Positions 12,428 through 24,101 of a stretch of DNA of 64,000 nucleotides are shown here, piece by piece. Every line of letters starts with the position of its first letter. Within the stretch, counting starts at the first letter, position 1. Below the pieces are notes generated by a model, which had not been told where the DNA came from, made no database searches, and saw only the letters and a list, made by a program, of their open reading frames with translations. The stretch is from contig NC_068347.1 in NCBI RefSeq assembly GCF_014633365.1, positions 15,770,433 through 15,834,432 of the forward strand, read 5' to 3'. This DNA comes from Diospyros lotus (taxonomy: Eukaryota > Streptophyta > Magnoliopsida > Ericales > Ebenaceae). The position numbers were made by a program, and so were the translations under genes.

Positions 12428-13050
12428 TGACGCCCCACTCCCACCTACGGGTGTCACTTATGAATAATCAACCGAATTACTCACACACCAAGCCAACAAC
12501 TGAAGAGATAGACTATGTTTCAACAAGAAACGCCCTAAGTAGGGACTAAGTTTCATCTTTCTCTTTGCTCCACTCGAGGTTTTGGTCCCAAAATAATTAA
12601 AGAAATTATAGCGAAATGAAATCCGAAACCCAAGTGAATTTTACCTTTCTTTAGCTCACCTCACAACAAGCTAAAGATGACCCAGGCACAAAAATAACAT
12701 ATTCAATCTGCTGAGTACTGTGGATTTATGGAAAATTCATTCTCGATCCTTACATAATCTGAAAACTAGGCTCCACCAAACCAAACCAAACCACATACAA
12801 CAAGAAATCTGCACAATCACCAATATACTATGCTGATTACAACCAACAAGATACCATCTAGAGCCCAACAACATATACATTCAATACACATGAATACATA
12901 CAGGAATAAATACATCATACAAAAGTCTGACAACAACGCTAGTCACCACATCATCCTCTCGACATCATCTTTGCTTGCATTTAGACTCACAACATCTACA
13001 ACACGAAATAAAACCTCACGAGTTATAAAAACTCAGTAAGGGTGCAAATG
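12428..13050 (-). mobile_element. split LTR, part 1 (related to the LARD-like element)
   Basis: It begins tgacgcccc, comparable to tgtaacgccc at 5015. Its right edge, actcagtaagggtgcaaatg, matches a segment of the 5015-7788 LTR near 5487-5500. The LTR resumes at 24102 after the Tat insertion. The AAATG at 13046-13050 is repeated at 24102-24106, as expected for a target-site duplication. Confidence 0.7.
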
Positions 13051-13749
13051 AATGTTGTCGACCCACTGGCCCATCCCTGCAAGGTACTCCGATGCCCAAG
13101 TTAGTGAGCGAGTAAGCAAGTGCAAGATATTCGTAAGTGGGTTGACGAAAAAGCATCCCATGGCTCTCAAAAGAGCTGGCTGATATATAGGAAGAGATGT
13201 CCCCCTGCATGTGTAGTACGTCTGCAGGAGATGGGACATAATACCTGGTGCCAGCGGGAACGTCCATGCAGCAGCAAGGTGCTGACGGAACATTCATTAA
13301 TGTGGATGGGATCCGTCATTAATGTGGATGAGATCTAAGGTGAACGCGCGGAAACCCAGACGCGACTGTAATGATGTTGTTGCAAAGGGCCAGGATATGA
13401 CTGACATGGGCTAAACAGATAGGCCGAGAGATTGGGGCCAGGTTGGGCCTGCCCTTAACCTACTACTATTCTCTGATGTATGACCTTTTCGTTATACAAG
13501 TTGATTAGCTAGGCCGATGAGTTGTAAGAGTCGCTCGAAGCGTAGTTGGGAGCTCGCTCGAAACGTAGTTGATGAGTTAGAGACATTACCGGGAGCTTGC
13601 TTGGCCCCGCCATATGAGCTTGGGCTCCAACAATGTGTGCGCTCGCTTCAACGAGCTCAGCTCCAGGCCTACTGGACCTTGTGCGATTGGGCCGACCCAC
13701 TAAATTAAGTCCAGCCCATAAGGAGTAGTTCGGGGAATACCTGTAACAT
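13051..13749 (-). mobile_element. 3' LTR of the Tat element
   Basis: It is homologous to 23310-24101 throughout, from TGTTACAGGTATTCCCC (minus strand, at 13749) to GTCGACAACA (near 13053). About 85 bp present near the inner end of the 5' LTR are missing here, probably a deletion. Both copies share the gatgtatgaccttttcgtta block and gagctcgctcgaa repeats. Confidence 0.85.
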
Positions 13750-14014
13750 TAAGCCGCCCAGCTCGCAGTGCGATCTTCGGACTGGGAGCTGACACGTGTC
13801 AATCATTCTAGCTGTTAGTACACCTTTTAGCTTCCCGCTCAATCGTTTCATATCACGCCGTTTCATGTAGCACGTCTTGTTTGCGGCGCATTTAATGTAC
13901 ACATTTTCCATAACCGCTCAATCATCATGTCCGTGGGCCCCACGCTTTCGTGCACCGCCATTGGAATTAGGGCAACTTGTTAATCTCTCCATCCAATGGT
14001 GGAGTGCCCTGAAC

Positions 14015-14020
14015 TATAAA
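14015..14020 (+). promoter_or_regulatory. TATA box of the antisense ORF
   Basis: The sequence tataaa sits in gaactataaaaggga, with a ccaat motif about 20 bp upstream (near 13993). It lies roughly 180 bp before a strong splice donor (gtaagt, 14198) and 455 bp before the ORF's ATG. It therefore fits a dedicated plus-strand core promoter just inside the 3' LTR. Confidence 0.55.
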
Positions 14021-14469
14021 AGGGAGAGGGGTTTACCTTCCTCCCTCTTTACTGCATTATTTCAAAAATACTCCTTGCTCCTGCAACCTCTTTCCTCTTG
14101 ACTCTAAGACTCCATTGTCGTCGATTCCGAAGTTTCTTCGCCCTCGCTTCTCAACTGGTTCCCTTCCTTGACTTTTGCAACTACCGATTCAAGAACTGTA
14201 AGTTCCTCGCGTTTCTTTAATCTATTTCGTCTATGTTCCAATTCTTCCCATCTATTTTGTCTCCACGCCCCGTCACTTGGCGATGGCTGTGTGTCTCATA
14301 GGACTAGCTTTTATTTATTTCAGGAGGTTTAATAAGCTTAAAAAGCCTAAACCCCTTTTATTTCGAGTTGTACCATGTTGCAAAGCGCGCAATCTGATAG
14401 GTAGGAGGCGTTACTAGGGGCTTTGGTTCAGCGTTCTGATTCGTCTTTTCTCTTTCTTTTTTTTCGTAG

Positions 14470-16735
14470 ATGTCTACTTTAGATCAAAAGCGCCGCAACC
14501 ACAGGGTAGAGGACGACAACAATTCTAGCTCTTCGGAACACAGGGGAACAGTGTCGCAGCGGAATGCTCAAAACGTGGCCTTATCTGATTCGGAGGTTGC
14601 TGAGAGAGTTCCTCAGCATACCACCCCCGTACTTACCCAGTGAGCTGCCGAGGAGCATGCAACTCACGAGATCTTCGAGCGTTACCCTTCTAGGCTGACC
14701 GTTGGCGGGCTGATGTCATGCGCTTCCACGTACCGCCTCCCCTATGGCACTCATCTGATGGTCCATTCTTCTGGTGACCACGTAGCCTTCCTGCTTGCGG
14801 GGTTCATTGCCATTAGCCCTAAACACATAGAATTTGGTTTTAGGTTTCCACTCCAACCCTACCTCATAGATATTTTGAACGACCTTAAACTCGCTCCTTT
14901 CCAACTAACCCCAAACTCATACCGCCTAGATAACCTCCCTTGCCCTCCTTTTCGAAAAGAATTAGACTTCCTCTTCCAACCCCTAGGATACTGAGGTACC
15001 TTTACTCTTTCAAAGGCACCAAAGACGGGTTGTACTATATGACAGCTCGCTTCTCAGATTGCAAGAAAGTGTTGCAGCGAGGGAAAGCCAAGGGCAAGTC
15101 CAATGTAGGGGACTATAAGTCCTAGTGCTTCTATCTTTCCTGCTCTTCCCTTCAAAACCTTAAAAACTTCATCTTCGTTCTCGTGCCGAGTAAGTAGTTT
15201 TCCGGTCCGCACTCGCAGTAACAATCTATTCGTTATAACTTTTACTTATGGGCCTTTCCCATTTTTGCAGACGTCGCTGGTGGGCAACCCGAGCTGACCA
15301 TTTCTGAGGCGCAAGATCTTCAAACAGCTTCCGAAGCGAACACTGACGAGGACGATTGCGAGTTCTGCGATTCTCTGCTCTGCGATTACCAGCTTGCTCC
15401 TCCATTCGATATCAAGGAAATCAGGAAGAGCGACATTGGAGTTCGTGGCCAGAGGGAGATAAGGTCAGTGTTCAACGAGGTCAACTTTAACGGGAGCCTA
15501 GTTAGGGAGAGCAGTGTTCATGGAGAAGTTATCGTTGCGGCCTTACCAACATTACCGGAAGCGATGAAGCTCCAGGTCGAACGATCCAGCTCTTCTGCGA
15601 TCCCAGTCGTGCCAAAGGTTGTTCGTGCGTCCTTTCCTGCAAAAGTTCAAAAGGTGGGAGCTCATACTGAGGCGACCGGTTCGAGTCGTGACCTCATCAC
15701 TTTGCTTGGTCCTGATCTCACGCCAACTGCTACAGCTTCATCAAACCCGGTTCAGGCGGGTACCTCATTGCAGCGGGGGGTGGCCATAGCTACTACTGGT
15801 CATGGGAAGTCAGTAGCTCACGAGAAGGCTACTGGGAGTAAAAGGAAAACCGCTCTGAGTGCATCTGAGGTTGTGGCCGATGGGATGTACTTCGTGTCTT
15901 TCCTTGATAATATGGATAGGGTTCTTGGTAATTATGCCAAGAACCTTGATAGGAGGGAAGTATCGGGGGAGACACTCAATGACTATGTCGCTCGTCACAG
16001 TCTTCTGGTAAGGTCCTTTACCCGCTCTCGTACTTCTTACTCTATTTCTTTTAAATGTATTAACCCCTCAGGCCTTGCAGGCTTCCCTAGGCATCTTCAA
16101 GAAGAAAGAAGAAAGAGCTCGAGTCGTTAAGGAAAAAGAGAAAATCGAGGCTACCGTTGAAGTGCTAAGGCGAGACAAGAAAAAACTAGAGGAGAGTTTG
16201 GCCTTTGTGACTAACGAGTCCAAAAAGTACCGGAACCAGGTCGAAGGCTTGGAGGATCGAGTAAGGGAGGCCGAGCAAGCCAAGAAGGAGATTGAAGACG
16301 AGCTGTATCGCCAGAAGCAGATGCTCGACTCGGCCTGTTCCCAAGCTACTTCGAAGCTAAATAAGGCTGAGGCTGAGCTGGCAGCAATACGAGGAGAGAC
16401 TTGGAGCAGGCTAGGTAGTGGGCCGAAGCGGCAGAAAAAGAGATAGAGCAGCTGAAGGTTGACGTCGAGGTTCGGGTCTCGAAAGAGCGCGAGGAGGTCG
16501 AGTTCGACATCTGCGATGCGTTTCTCTTCACTTTGTGGAAAGCACATCCAGATCTCGACTTCTCGTACTTCGGCGAGGAGGCGATGAAGAAATATGCCTC
16601 CGATGCCACAAGCTCCAGAGTTGTCGCTGCCGAGCCTGAACCCGGTCAGGTTGTAGTCGACCTCTCTGCTGAAGACGCCGGCAATCCAGCTCCTCAAGAT
16701 GTGGCTGCTTCAAGCTCGACGTCTCCAGGCCATTA
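14470..16735 (+). pseudogene. antisense ORF of the Tat element (gypsy-type 'Transposase_28'-like), broken
   Basis: This gene runs opposite to gag-pol. A 5'-UTR intron (14198-14469) ends exactly before the ATG at 14470. Exon 2 carries a module starting near FERYPSRLTVGGL (14674) that resembles the plant family annotated 'putative gypsy type transposon', then GFRFPLQPY and LAPFQLTPNSYR. Two further introns fit well: 15190-15270 and 16008-16080 (or an acceptor at 16071). The last exon is a Lys/Glu-rich coiled coil (about 16081-16430) ending in an acidic Ser/Ala tail and a stop at 16733. Lesions: TGA at 14641, a frame change near 14990, stops near 15120 and a frameshift near 16440. Its function is unknown; equivalents occur in several Tat elements. 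Confidence 0.75.
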
Positions 16736-16739
16736 GGAT

Positions 16740-17580
16740 TTTTTTTTTTTTTATCCTTGTACTAGGATTTGGAAGGCAACACATCTTTTCTTACACAATT
16801 GAGTTTGTTTGCTTCTTCATTCTTTGCTGCAAGCTGAACGTCAAACACAAAGATGAACTTAAATTCAGTTAATTCAAGAACACCCTTAGCTCACAACTGA
16901 TAAGTCTCAAAACTAATTAACTTTGGGTAAGATTCAAGTAAGATTTCATTAATTCAAATCGTATGCCCAATAGGTCATGATCATGCGATCAAATCTAAGC
17001 TAACATACGGTAGCTTGATGATCTGAACTTAATTAACCTTTCGCCGTCAAGGTATACGCCCAGGTAGATCATAACTTGATCCCAGCTAACGTACCATGAT
17101 TTTTAAAGGCTTTAGCAAGGTCAAGATGAACAGTCATGTAGGTCACGGTCCATGACTTTTGTTAAGAAAATAGGATCTCAGCTGGTGAACCATGACTCAG
17201 AAGAAGTTTTTTTTTTTTTTTTTTAGGGGTGGTGACTTATTCAGTGCCAAACCGTGACACTACGATCAGGATGAATGGGCTCTAGTTTGCCAACCACGAC
17301 CTAGGACAAAAACTAAGATGAATGCTCAGATAAGTCACAAACCATGGCACGCTGGCCAAGTTGAATGGGCCCTGGCTCGCAAACCATAGCCTTCCAACCC
17401 CCAGATTATTTTCTACCTCTTATTCTTAACAACCAAAGTGTGGGTGTAAAAAGATTTAGCAAAGATGAAAGACACATTAATATTGTTCAAACAGAATTTG
17501 CTACTCGATTTAATAAAGCAAAATTAACAAAGGCGAGACGTCAATTGATAGCTAAAAATATGAGAAAGAGAAAATGTTTG
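16740..17580. repeat. diverged tandem repeats between pol end and antisense ORF
   Basis: Phrases such as aggtcatgatcatg, gtaggtcacggtccatgac, gtgccaaaccgtgac and aagtcacaaaccatggc recur every 60-odd bases. This looks like an old minisatellite, interrupted by poly-T runs at 16740-16752 and 17207-17224. Tandem repeats downstream of pol are common in Tat-lineage elements. The AT-rich 17430-17580 part shows no minus-strand coding. Confidence 0.5.
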
Positions 17581-17581
17581 C

Positions 17582-18778
17582 TTATTGAAAATACGGTCTC
17601 AGATATTCCGCATTCCAAGCTCGTGGGAGAGGTGCTCCATCCACATCGGCTAAGTGATATGCTCCATTGCCGAGGCTTTCCTTTACAGTATAGGGGCCTT
17701 TCTAGCTTGAGCCTAATGTCCTCTTGCTGCTCTTACGAGCTTCGGGGAGAACAAGGCGCAGCACGAGGTCATCGACCTTATAGTATCGGACACGAACCCT
17801 TCGATTATAGTATCGCGCCACGCGCTGTTGGTAGGTCGCCATTCTCAAGCGAGCTACCTTTCTTTCTTCTTCAAGTAGATCGAGATTCACGGCCAGTAGC
17901 CAGTCGTTGTTCTCTGGGTCGAAGGTGACTCTTCGCTGACTGGTTACTTCGTTTTCTGCCAAGATCATCGCCTCAGACCCATATACCATAGAGAATGGGG
18001 TCTCTCCTGTGGTTGTACGAGCTATAGTTCGGTAGGCCCAGAGCATAGTTTGTAGTTCATCCACCTAAGCTCAATTTTTGGCTTCCAACCTAGTTTTTAA
18101 TATTTGCTCGATTATTTTGTTGACAGCTTCGACTTGATTGTTGGCTTGTGGGTGGTCCACGGCTGTGAAACTCTTCTTGATCCCTAGTGACTCGCAAAAT
18201 TGGACAAACTACTCGCTGGTAAACTGGGTTTCGTTGTCCATGACTATCTGTTGAAGGACTCCGAACCTGCAAATGATGTTGTTCCATACGAACTTTTCTC
18301 CCTTTGCGGTAGATATCTATGCGAGCTCTTTCGCCTCTGCCCACTTGGTGAAGTAATCTACAGCCACAATAGCATGCTTACACCCGCCGCGACCTATTAG
18401 AAGTGGCTTGATCAGGTCGATGCCCTATATGACGAAAGGCCAAGGGCTGCTCCTTTGTTGAAGGTAGGCGGGGGGAGCTCATGGCACTTTTATAAACCTT
18501 TGACATGCGTCGCACTTCCTCACCAGGTCTATGGCGTCTCGCTTCATGGTAGGCCAATAGAAACCCTAGCAAAATGCCTTCCGAGCCAAGGATACTCCCC
18601 TAGCATGATTGCCGCAGTGGCCGGCATGGATTTCAGTGAGAACCACTTGACAATCAGGCTCATCGATACATCTAAGTAATTGGACTGAGAACCCTTGCTT
18701 GTACAACATATCATCGTAAATACAATATCTGGCCGCCCGAGCTCGAGTACGCCATGCTTCTAGCTTGTCACTTGGCAA
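17582..18778 (-). pseudogene. Tat integrase (C-terminal pol), broken
   Basis: Reading the minus strand, an HHCC-type zinc-binding segment (EIHAGHCGNHA, then CDACQRF) is followed by the catalytic core (GIDLIKPL; VDYFTKWAEAKEL; VMDNETQF) and the conserved WAYRTIARTTTGETPF and VYGSEA region. The C-terminal part ends ...RAWNAEYLRPYFQ with a stop at 17582. In-frame stops and frame changes occur near 18500, 18330, 18190 and 18065, so no functional integrase can be made. In active relatives it joins element cDNA to host DNA in the nucleus. Confidence 0.85.
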
Positions 18779-18787
18779 CTTTCCTTC

Positions 18788-19330
18788 TTACAAGTAGTCA
18801 ACGATGGGCCTCATCCATGAATCTGGCCTTAGCTCAATTGTCAACGTCTTAGTTTTCCCCTCCGTGCTTGGTGTTGCTATAAACTCTATGGGGATGGCCC
18901 CTAATGAGTCTGCATCACCTACTGACGCCAAGTGAACTAGGACATCAGCGTGAGAGTTCTGGCTCCGCAGGACTTGATTCACTTTGCACTCCTCGAAGAG
19001 GCGAAATAATTCCTGGACTTTTTGGAGGTACGCTACCATCTTTGGGCCTTTTGCTTGATACTCCTCTTGTATCTGACAGACTACGAGCTGGGAGTCACTA
19101 AAAATTGTTAATCGCTCTGACTTGACTTCTCTTGCCAAGCGTAGACCAGCCAGCAGTGCTTCGTACTCGGCTTCATTGTTGGTCGCTTTGAACCCGAACG
19201 TCAGTGCATAAGGAATCTTATGTCTTTCCGGGCTTATTAAGAGTACGCTAGCTCCGGACCCATGCTCGCTGGAAGAACCATCAACGAATAACTCCCAGAT
19301 TGGAGAGACTGAGGGGGCGGGCTCCTCCAC
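18788..19330 (-). pseudogene. archaeal-type RNase H (aRH) domain of Tat pol
   Basis: An uninterrupted 180-codon segment contains ELFVDGSSSEHGSGASV, ATNNEAEYEALLAGL and IFSDSQLVV. These carry the Asp, Glu and Asp of the RNase H active site. A second RNase H between the retroviral-type RNase H and integrase is the hallmark of the Tat lineage. Its family role is degrading the RNA strand of RNA-DNA hybrids during reverse transcription. The late motif QNSHADVLVHLAS is also kept. The domain looks intact, but the polyprotein on either side is broken. Confidence 0.9.
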
Positions 19331-19429
19331 CGGTCATGTGAATTCTGCGATGAAGTCCGCCAGTACTTGTCATTTTATGGCCGTCATTGGCTTGTACTCT
19401 ATGTTGAATTGGGCGAGCTCAATAACCCA

Positions 19430-20603
19430 CTAGAGTAGACGGCCGGATGAGTCAGGCTTCTGTAACATTTGCTTTAGTGAATGTTTAGTCAGCACGTCAA
19501 TCTGATAAGCTTGGAAATAGAGGCGCAGCTTTCTAGACACGACCACCAAGGAAAAGACGAGCTTCTCTATGGGGGAGTACTTTGTTTCGGCATCGAGTAG
19601 TCTGTAGCTCACATAGTATACTGGATACTGTACCCGATCTTCTTCTCGCACTAGTGCGACACTAATAGCATATTTAGACACTCCCAGGTAGACAGTTAAT
19701 TCCTTCATTTCCTTTGGCTTTGACATGAGGGGAGCCCGTTCTATATATTCCTTCAGCTGCTGGAAAGCGTTCTCACACTCCTCTGCTGAAGGCAGCGATC
19801 TGGCCATTAAGGCTTTGCACTTCCTTAGTCTTGGTGGGCGACCGCATGTTTAGTAAAGCTCAAATTTTCTCGGGATTGGCCTCGATCCCCCTTTCGTTCA
19901 CCATGAACTCCAAAAACATTCCAGAAGCCACGCCGAATGAGCATTTGAGCAGATTCAATTTCATCTGGTACTTTCTCAGAACCTGTAATGCTTCTTCTAG
20001 GTCGCTGATGTGGTTGGCGATTTGTTTAAATTTTACCAGCATATCATCAACATATACCTCTATGGTTTTTCTGATCAGATCTCTGAACATCATGTTGACT
20101 AGCCGCTAGTACATCGCTCCTGCATTCCTTAGTCCAAAGGGCATCACCTTGTAGCAGTATAGCCCCCGATCCGTCATAAATGATGTATTCTCTTCCTCGT
20201 CGGGGTTCATAGGGATCTGATTGTACCCCGAATAGGCATCCATGAAGTTTAGAAGCTGGTGACCAGTCGTTGCATCCACGACCTGGTTAATTTTGGGCAG
20301 AGGGAAACTGTCTTTCGGGTAAGCTTTATTCAGGTCTATGAAGTCGACGCAGGTCCTCCACTTTCCATTCTTCTTCTTTACGAGGATCGGGTTCGCCACC
20401 CAAGTCGGGTAATGGGCTTCCCTGATAAATCCGCTGGCCAAAAACTTGTCTACCTTTTTTTTCAAGGCCGTATAACGTTCAGCCGTCATGGGTCTCCTCT
20501 TCTGACGAATCGGTTTATGGTTGGGATTGATATTGAGTCGATGCTGCATTATATTTGGGTTTATCCCCACCATATCCTCGTCGTTCCATACGAACACAAC
20601 CAA
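19430..20603 (-). pseudogene. Tat reverse transcriptase and RNase H, broken
   Basis: RT motifs appear in order: VKKKNGKWRTCVDFIDLNKA, FMDAYSGYNQI, YKVMPFGLRNAGAMY, and the YVDDM catalytic core (near 20045). The RNase H1-like part carries YYVSYRLLDAETKYSPIEK. Breaks occur at 20103-20106, where a stop follows the AGAMY segment, and near 19810-19850, where the frame changes. Upstream, the link to protease is also interrupted. The order and spacing are normal for Gypsy pol. Confidence 0.9.
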
Positions 20604-20817
20604 ATTTGCTTTAAGGAATCAGACAATTGGGACTTTACCTCGAGGGAGAGACTTTTGCCCACCTGGAGGCGCCTTTCAATATCGTGGTTACTGACTACAA
20701 CATCTTCCAGTTCGTCTGCCGCGCTGACAGCTCAACCGCAATCGATGTCGCGCGGGTCCAAATCGTGGCTGACTCCCCGGCTACTAATGACTCGGGCTTC
20801 CTCTCTAGAGACCATAT

Positions 20818-21333
20818 TCATTTTTTTTTTCCTTTGAGCCCTATTTTCAGTGCCTCCTCATAGCAGCGTCTTGCCGAATACTGCTCGCCCCAAACACATC
20901 CAATCCCTTTTGGGGTTGGAAACTTAATGGCCAGGGCCTTGGTTGAGACAACTAGGTCCAGGTCGTTCATGGCAGGTCTCCCCATGACGACGTTGTACAC
21001 GGAGGGACCATCAATGATAAGGAAATCCGTCGTTGTTGTAACCTGGAGGTCTGAGTCCCCAACTGTTAGCGGGAGTCTTATACGTCATCTTGGGATTATT
21101 GCGTCGCCAGTGAACCCATATAGCGACTCTGGAGAGGCTACCAGCTAGTCTGACCCTAGTCCCATCTGGTCAAAACATCCCCTATACATGACATTTATTG
21201 AGCTACCCGTGTCCATCATGACCCTTCGCACCTCCATTTTACCAATCCGAGCTCGGACCACGAGGGCATCATTGTGCGGCCAGTACATGTCTCTAGAATC
21301 ATTCTTGGTGAAAGAAATTTCATCTGAAGCCAT
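20818..21333 (-). pseudogene. Tat aspartic protease region
   Basis: The active-site motif is MMDTGSSINVMY (near 21220), preceded by DALVVRARIG. The downstream part YNVVMGRPAMNDL and KFPTPKGIG (20880-21000) belongs to the same region, but stops separate the two halves around 21060-21140. A retropepsin of this kind cleaves Gag-Pol in assembled particles. Confidence 0.8.
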
Positions 21334-21351
21334 TTTGGCTTTCTTGGAGGG

Positions 21352-23230
21352 TCATTCTTGGCTGCCATCCCCAACGAGCAGAAGGTGACCGGCTTCTTGA
21401 ACGTACCGTTCGTGTGATCTATTAGCAGTCCCTGCAATATAAGGCCCTCCGTGAATGGTAAAGATGGTTCTCACCATAGGTGTTTGGTTTGGCTCGAGAG
21501 CGCAGTGAGGACTTGGTTGGGCTGGTTGTATAGACTGTTGATCTCTTGGACACACCATATAGTCACGCAGGCGACCCCTCTTGATTAGTTCTTCGATCGC
21601 GTCCTTTAGCGCCCAACACTCAGAGGTGGTGTGCCCTGCCTCATTGTGATAGGCATAGAACCTACTCTTGCTTCTGTATTTATCGGGAGTCCTTAGAGGG
21701 TTAGGCTTTCCAAAGTCTTCCTTGTTGCGTTCTGTGACAACGATCATGTCCTGGGACTCAGACAAGATATTATAACTTTCATATCAACCTTGGCGTGCAG
21801 GTCGTTCCACTCCCTGCCCATATCTTGCTTTCTTGGCAATCTGATTGTTGGGGCTCCGTCCGCGACCTTCTTTGCGGGTGTCTTCATCACCTCTCTTCTT
21901 ATTTTAGCCGGTGTGCTCTCCCCCTTTTTTTCTGGTCGCTTGATTTTTTCAAGTCGAAAATTTCCTCCCATCGGAGTTCCTTTGCAACTCGCTCATAAAA
22001 TTCGTTGAGGTCCCTTACTAAGGACTTGTAAATGCTCTCATGGAGCTTCCCATCCTTTCGAAACCTGGCGGAGATCGCAGTCAAGAAACTCTCGTCAGAA
22101 GGGTTTTCCACATTATTTACTTCGCGCCTGAACCTTTCTATATAATCTTTCAAAGATTTGCTAGACCGTTGGAACACCGTAGCAAGGTGGCATATTGGGG
22201 TGAGCTGCCTTCGGAGCGACCTATACTGGTCTATGAATTTCTTCTGGCACTCCTTCCAACTGCAAATACTGCGGGGGTGGAGCCTTCTTAGCCATGCCCT
22301 AGGTATGTCTCCCAAGGTTGCAGGGAAAGCTCGGCATTTTACTAATGAGCTAAAAGTTTGCAGGTCCATCTGGATATTGAAGGCGTCCAGGTGGTCGTAT
22401 GGGTCGCTATCCCCATTGTACTGAGGGATACTGGGGACCTTAAATCTGCGGGGAAGAGGTTTTAGCTTGATTTCTTTGGAAAATGGGATCCTCTCTTCAT
22501 GGACTTCCCTCCAGTTATGTGCCCCATGTCTCGCCTCTAGCTGTTGGATCCTTAGCAGTAGTTCCCCCACTATAGGGTCCTGGTTCACAGACCGCCCGAT
22601 AGGGGGTTGTTTTTCCCATGCGGTGTCTTGCTCCAAGGAGTGGTGATCTCACGGAGGAGGTCGCCCCTTATTCTCACAATCAAGGGGGTAGCGGTGGGCG
22701 GCGTGACTAATGCTGACCCCGACCGAGGAATTCCCATGTTGTCGACTTCCTTCATGAACGCCTTCATAGCGATCTCTACAAGGGCTCGCATCGGCCCTTT
22801 GTTTGGCGAGGTGCACCTCTGGCTCCTCATCGTGGCGTTGCCGTTCTTCCGTCCTTTGAGAGCATAGGTTAGAGGAGCGAACCGATCCAGCTCGTCGCGT
22901 ATCCCCTCCGGCTCCTCTTTCCTTTGGTAGAGGCCTTCCACCTGGAGGTCGAGAAGCCCCCGCTTACGCCTATGCTGTCTGGACTTGTGTTTGGGCCAAC
23001 GCCTTAACCGCGTTAACGAGCTGCATGACAGTGTTCTCCAATGTTTCTTGACGTTGTTGCCAGGTCTGCGTCACTTCTACACCAGGGGTAGGAGCCACAG
23101 GCAGATAAGAACACCATGTGGGGACTCCAGGGATAGATCCAGCCGAATGAAGCATGGAAACGAACGCCACAACTCCCCCAATTTGTGAAATTTTCGACAG
23201 ACAGTTAGCATGGTTCACAGGTCGGTTGAC
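21352..23230 (-). pseudogene. Tat gag, frameshifted
   Basis: Three minus-strand blocks form a gag. The N-terminal block (about 22970-23230) ends in a Gln/Thr-rich helix. The central capsid-like block (21899-22636) includes YNGDSDPYDHLDAF, FPATLGDIPRAWL and SLKDYIERFRREV. The C-terminal block has a degenerate knuckle, YAYHNEAGHTTSECWALKDA (near 21640). Frame changes near 22600 and 21890 and a stop near 22960 separate the blocks. Gag packages element RNA in virus-like particles. The central block alone is still 245 codons long. Confidence 0.85.
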
Positions 23231-23287
23231 CATTACTTCGAACCTGTTGTATTTCTCATTTTCGACATTGATATTGACTAGAGCGGG

Positions 23288-23305
23288 CCCTCCTTCTAGC
23301 GCCAA
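23288..23305 (-). other. primer binding site of the Tat element
   Basis: The minus strand reads TGGCGCTAGAAGGAGGGC just inside the 5' LTR. The TGGCGC start is typical of Tat-lineage primer sites. I do not assign the tRNA. Confidence 0.55.
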
Positions 23306-23309
23306 AATA

Positions 23310-24101
23310 TCGACGCTCGGAATTGGTCGACGGTGATTCGTTGGCCCACACTGGTGTGGTGGATTCGAGAGAGAGAAAATGGGATATCTGGTTCGATTTG
23401 TTGACCCGCCGGCCCGTCCCTGCAAGATACTTCGACGCCCAAGTTAGTGAGCGAGTAAGTAAGTGCAAGATATTCGTAAGTGGGCTGACGAAAAAACATC
23501 CCATGGCTCTCAAAAGAGCTGGTTGATATATAGGAAGAGATATCCCCCTGCATATGTAGTACGTCTGCAGGAGATGGGATAGAATACTTGGCACCAGGGG
23601 GAACGTCCATGCAACAACAAGGTGTCAACGGAACCTTCATTAATGTGGATGGGATCCGTCATTAATGAGGATGAGATCTAAGGTGAACGTGCGAAAATCC
23701 AGACTCGGCTGTAATGATGTTGTTGCAAAGGGCCAGGATGGGACTGACATGAGCCAAACAGATGGGCCGAGAGACTGGGGCCAGGTTGGGCCTGCCCCTA
23801 GCCTACTACTATTCTCTGATGTATGACCTTTTCGTTATACAAGTTGATTAGCTAGGTCGACGAGCTAAAAGAGTCGCTAGGAGCTCGCTCGAAGTGTAGT
23901 TGGGAGCTCGCTTGAAACGTAGTTGGTGAGTTAGAGGCATTACCGAGAGCTTGCTTGGCCCCGCCATATGAGCTTAGGCTCCAACAATGTGTGAGCTAGC
24001 TTCAACGAGCTCAGCTCGAGGCCTACTGGACCTTGTGCGATTGCGCCGACCGACTAAATTAAGTCCAGCCCATAAGGAATAGAGCGGGGAATACCTGTAA
24101 C
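23310..24101 (-). mobile_element. 5' LTR of the Tat element
   Basis: About 790 bp. It begins TGTTACAGG on the minus strand at 24102 and ends near GCGTCGATA at 23310, directly before the primer site. Homology to 13053-13749 starts at 23399. The extra 85-90 bp between 23310 and 23399 have no counterpart in the other LTR. Confidence 0.75.

Larger units (their letters stand above)
13051..24101 (-). mobile_element. Ty3/Gypsy retrotransposon, Tat lineage, decayed
   Basis: This 11-kb minus-strand element has LTRs at both ends, a TGGCGC-type primer site, and gag, protease, RT-RNase H, a second archaeal-type RNase H and integrase in that order. The second RNase H and the antisense ORF between pol and the 3' LTR are known marks of the Tat lineage (Ogre, Retand, RIRE2 and Grande relatives). 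Stops and frameshifts break every coding module, so it is not autonomous. It lies inside an LTR of another element with an AAATG duplication. Two extra bases at the low end leave the exact termini uncertain by 1-2 bp. Confidence 0.9.

Noticed and set aside
17365..17928. 187-codon plus-strand frame with a Lys/Arg-rich middle
   Set aside because: Its 3' half is antisense to the integrase C-terminus and its 5' half is in degenerate repeat. No family resemblance.
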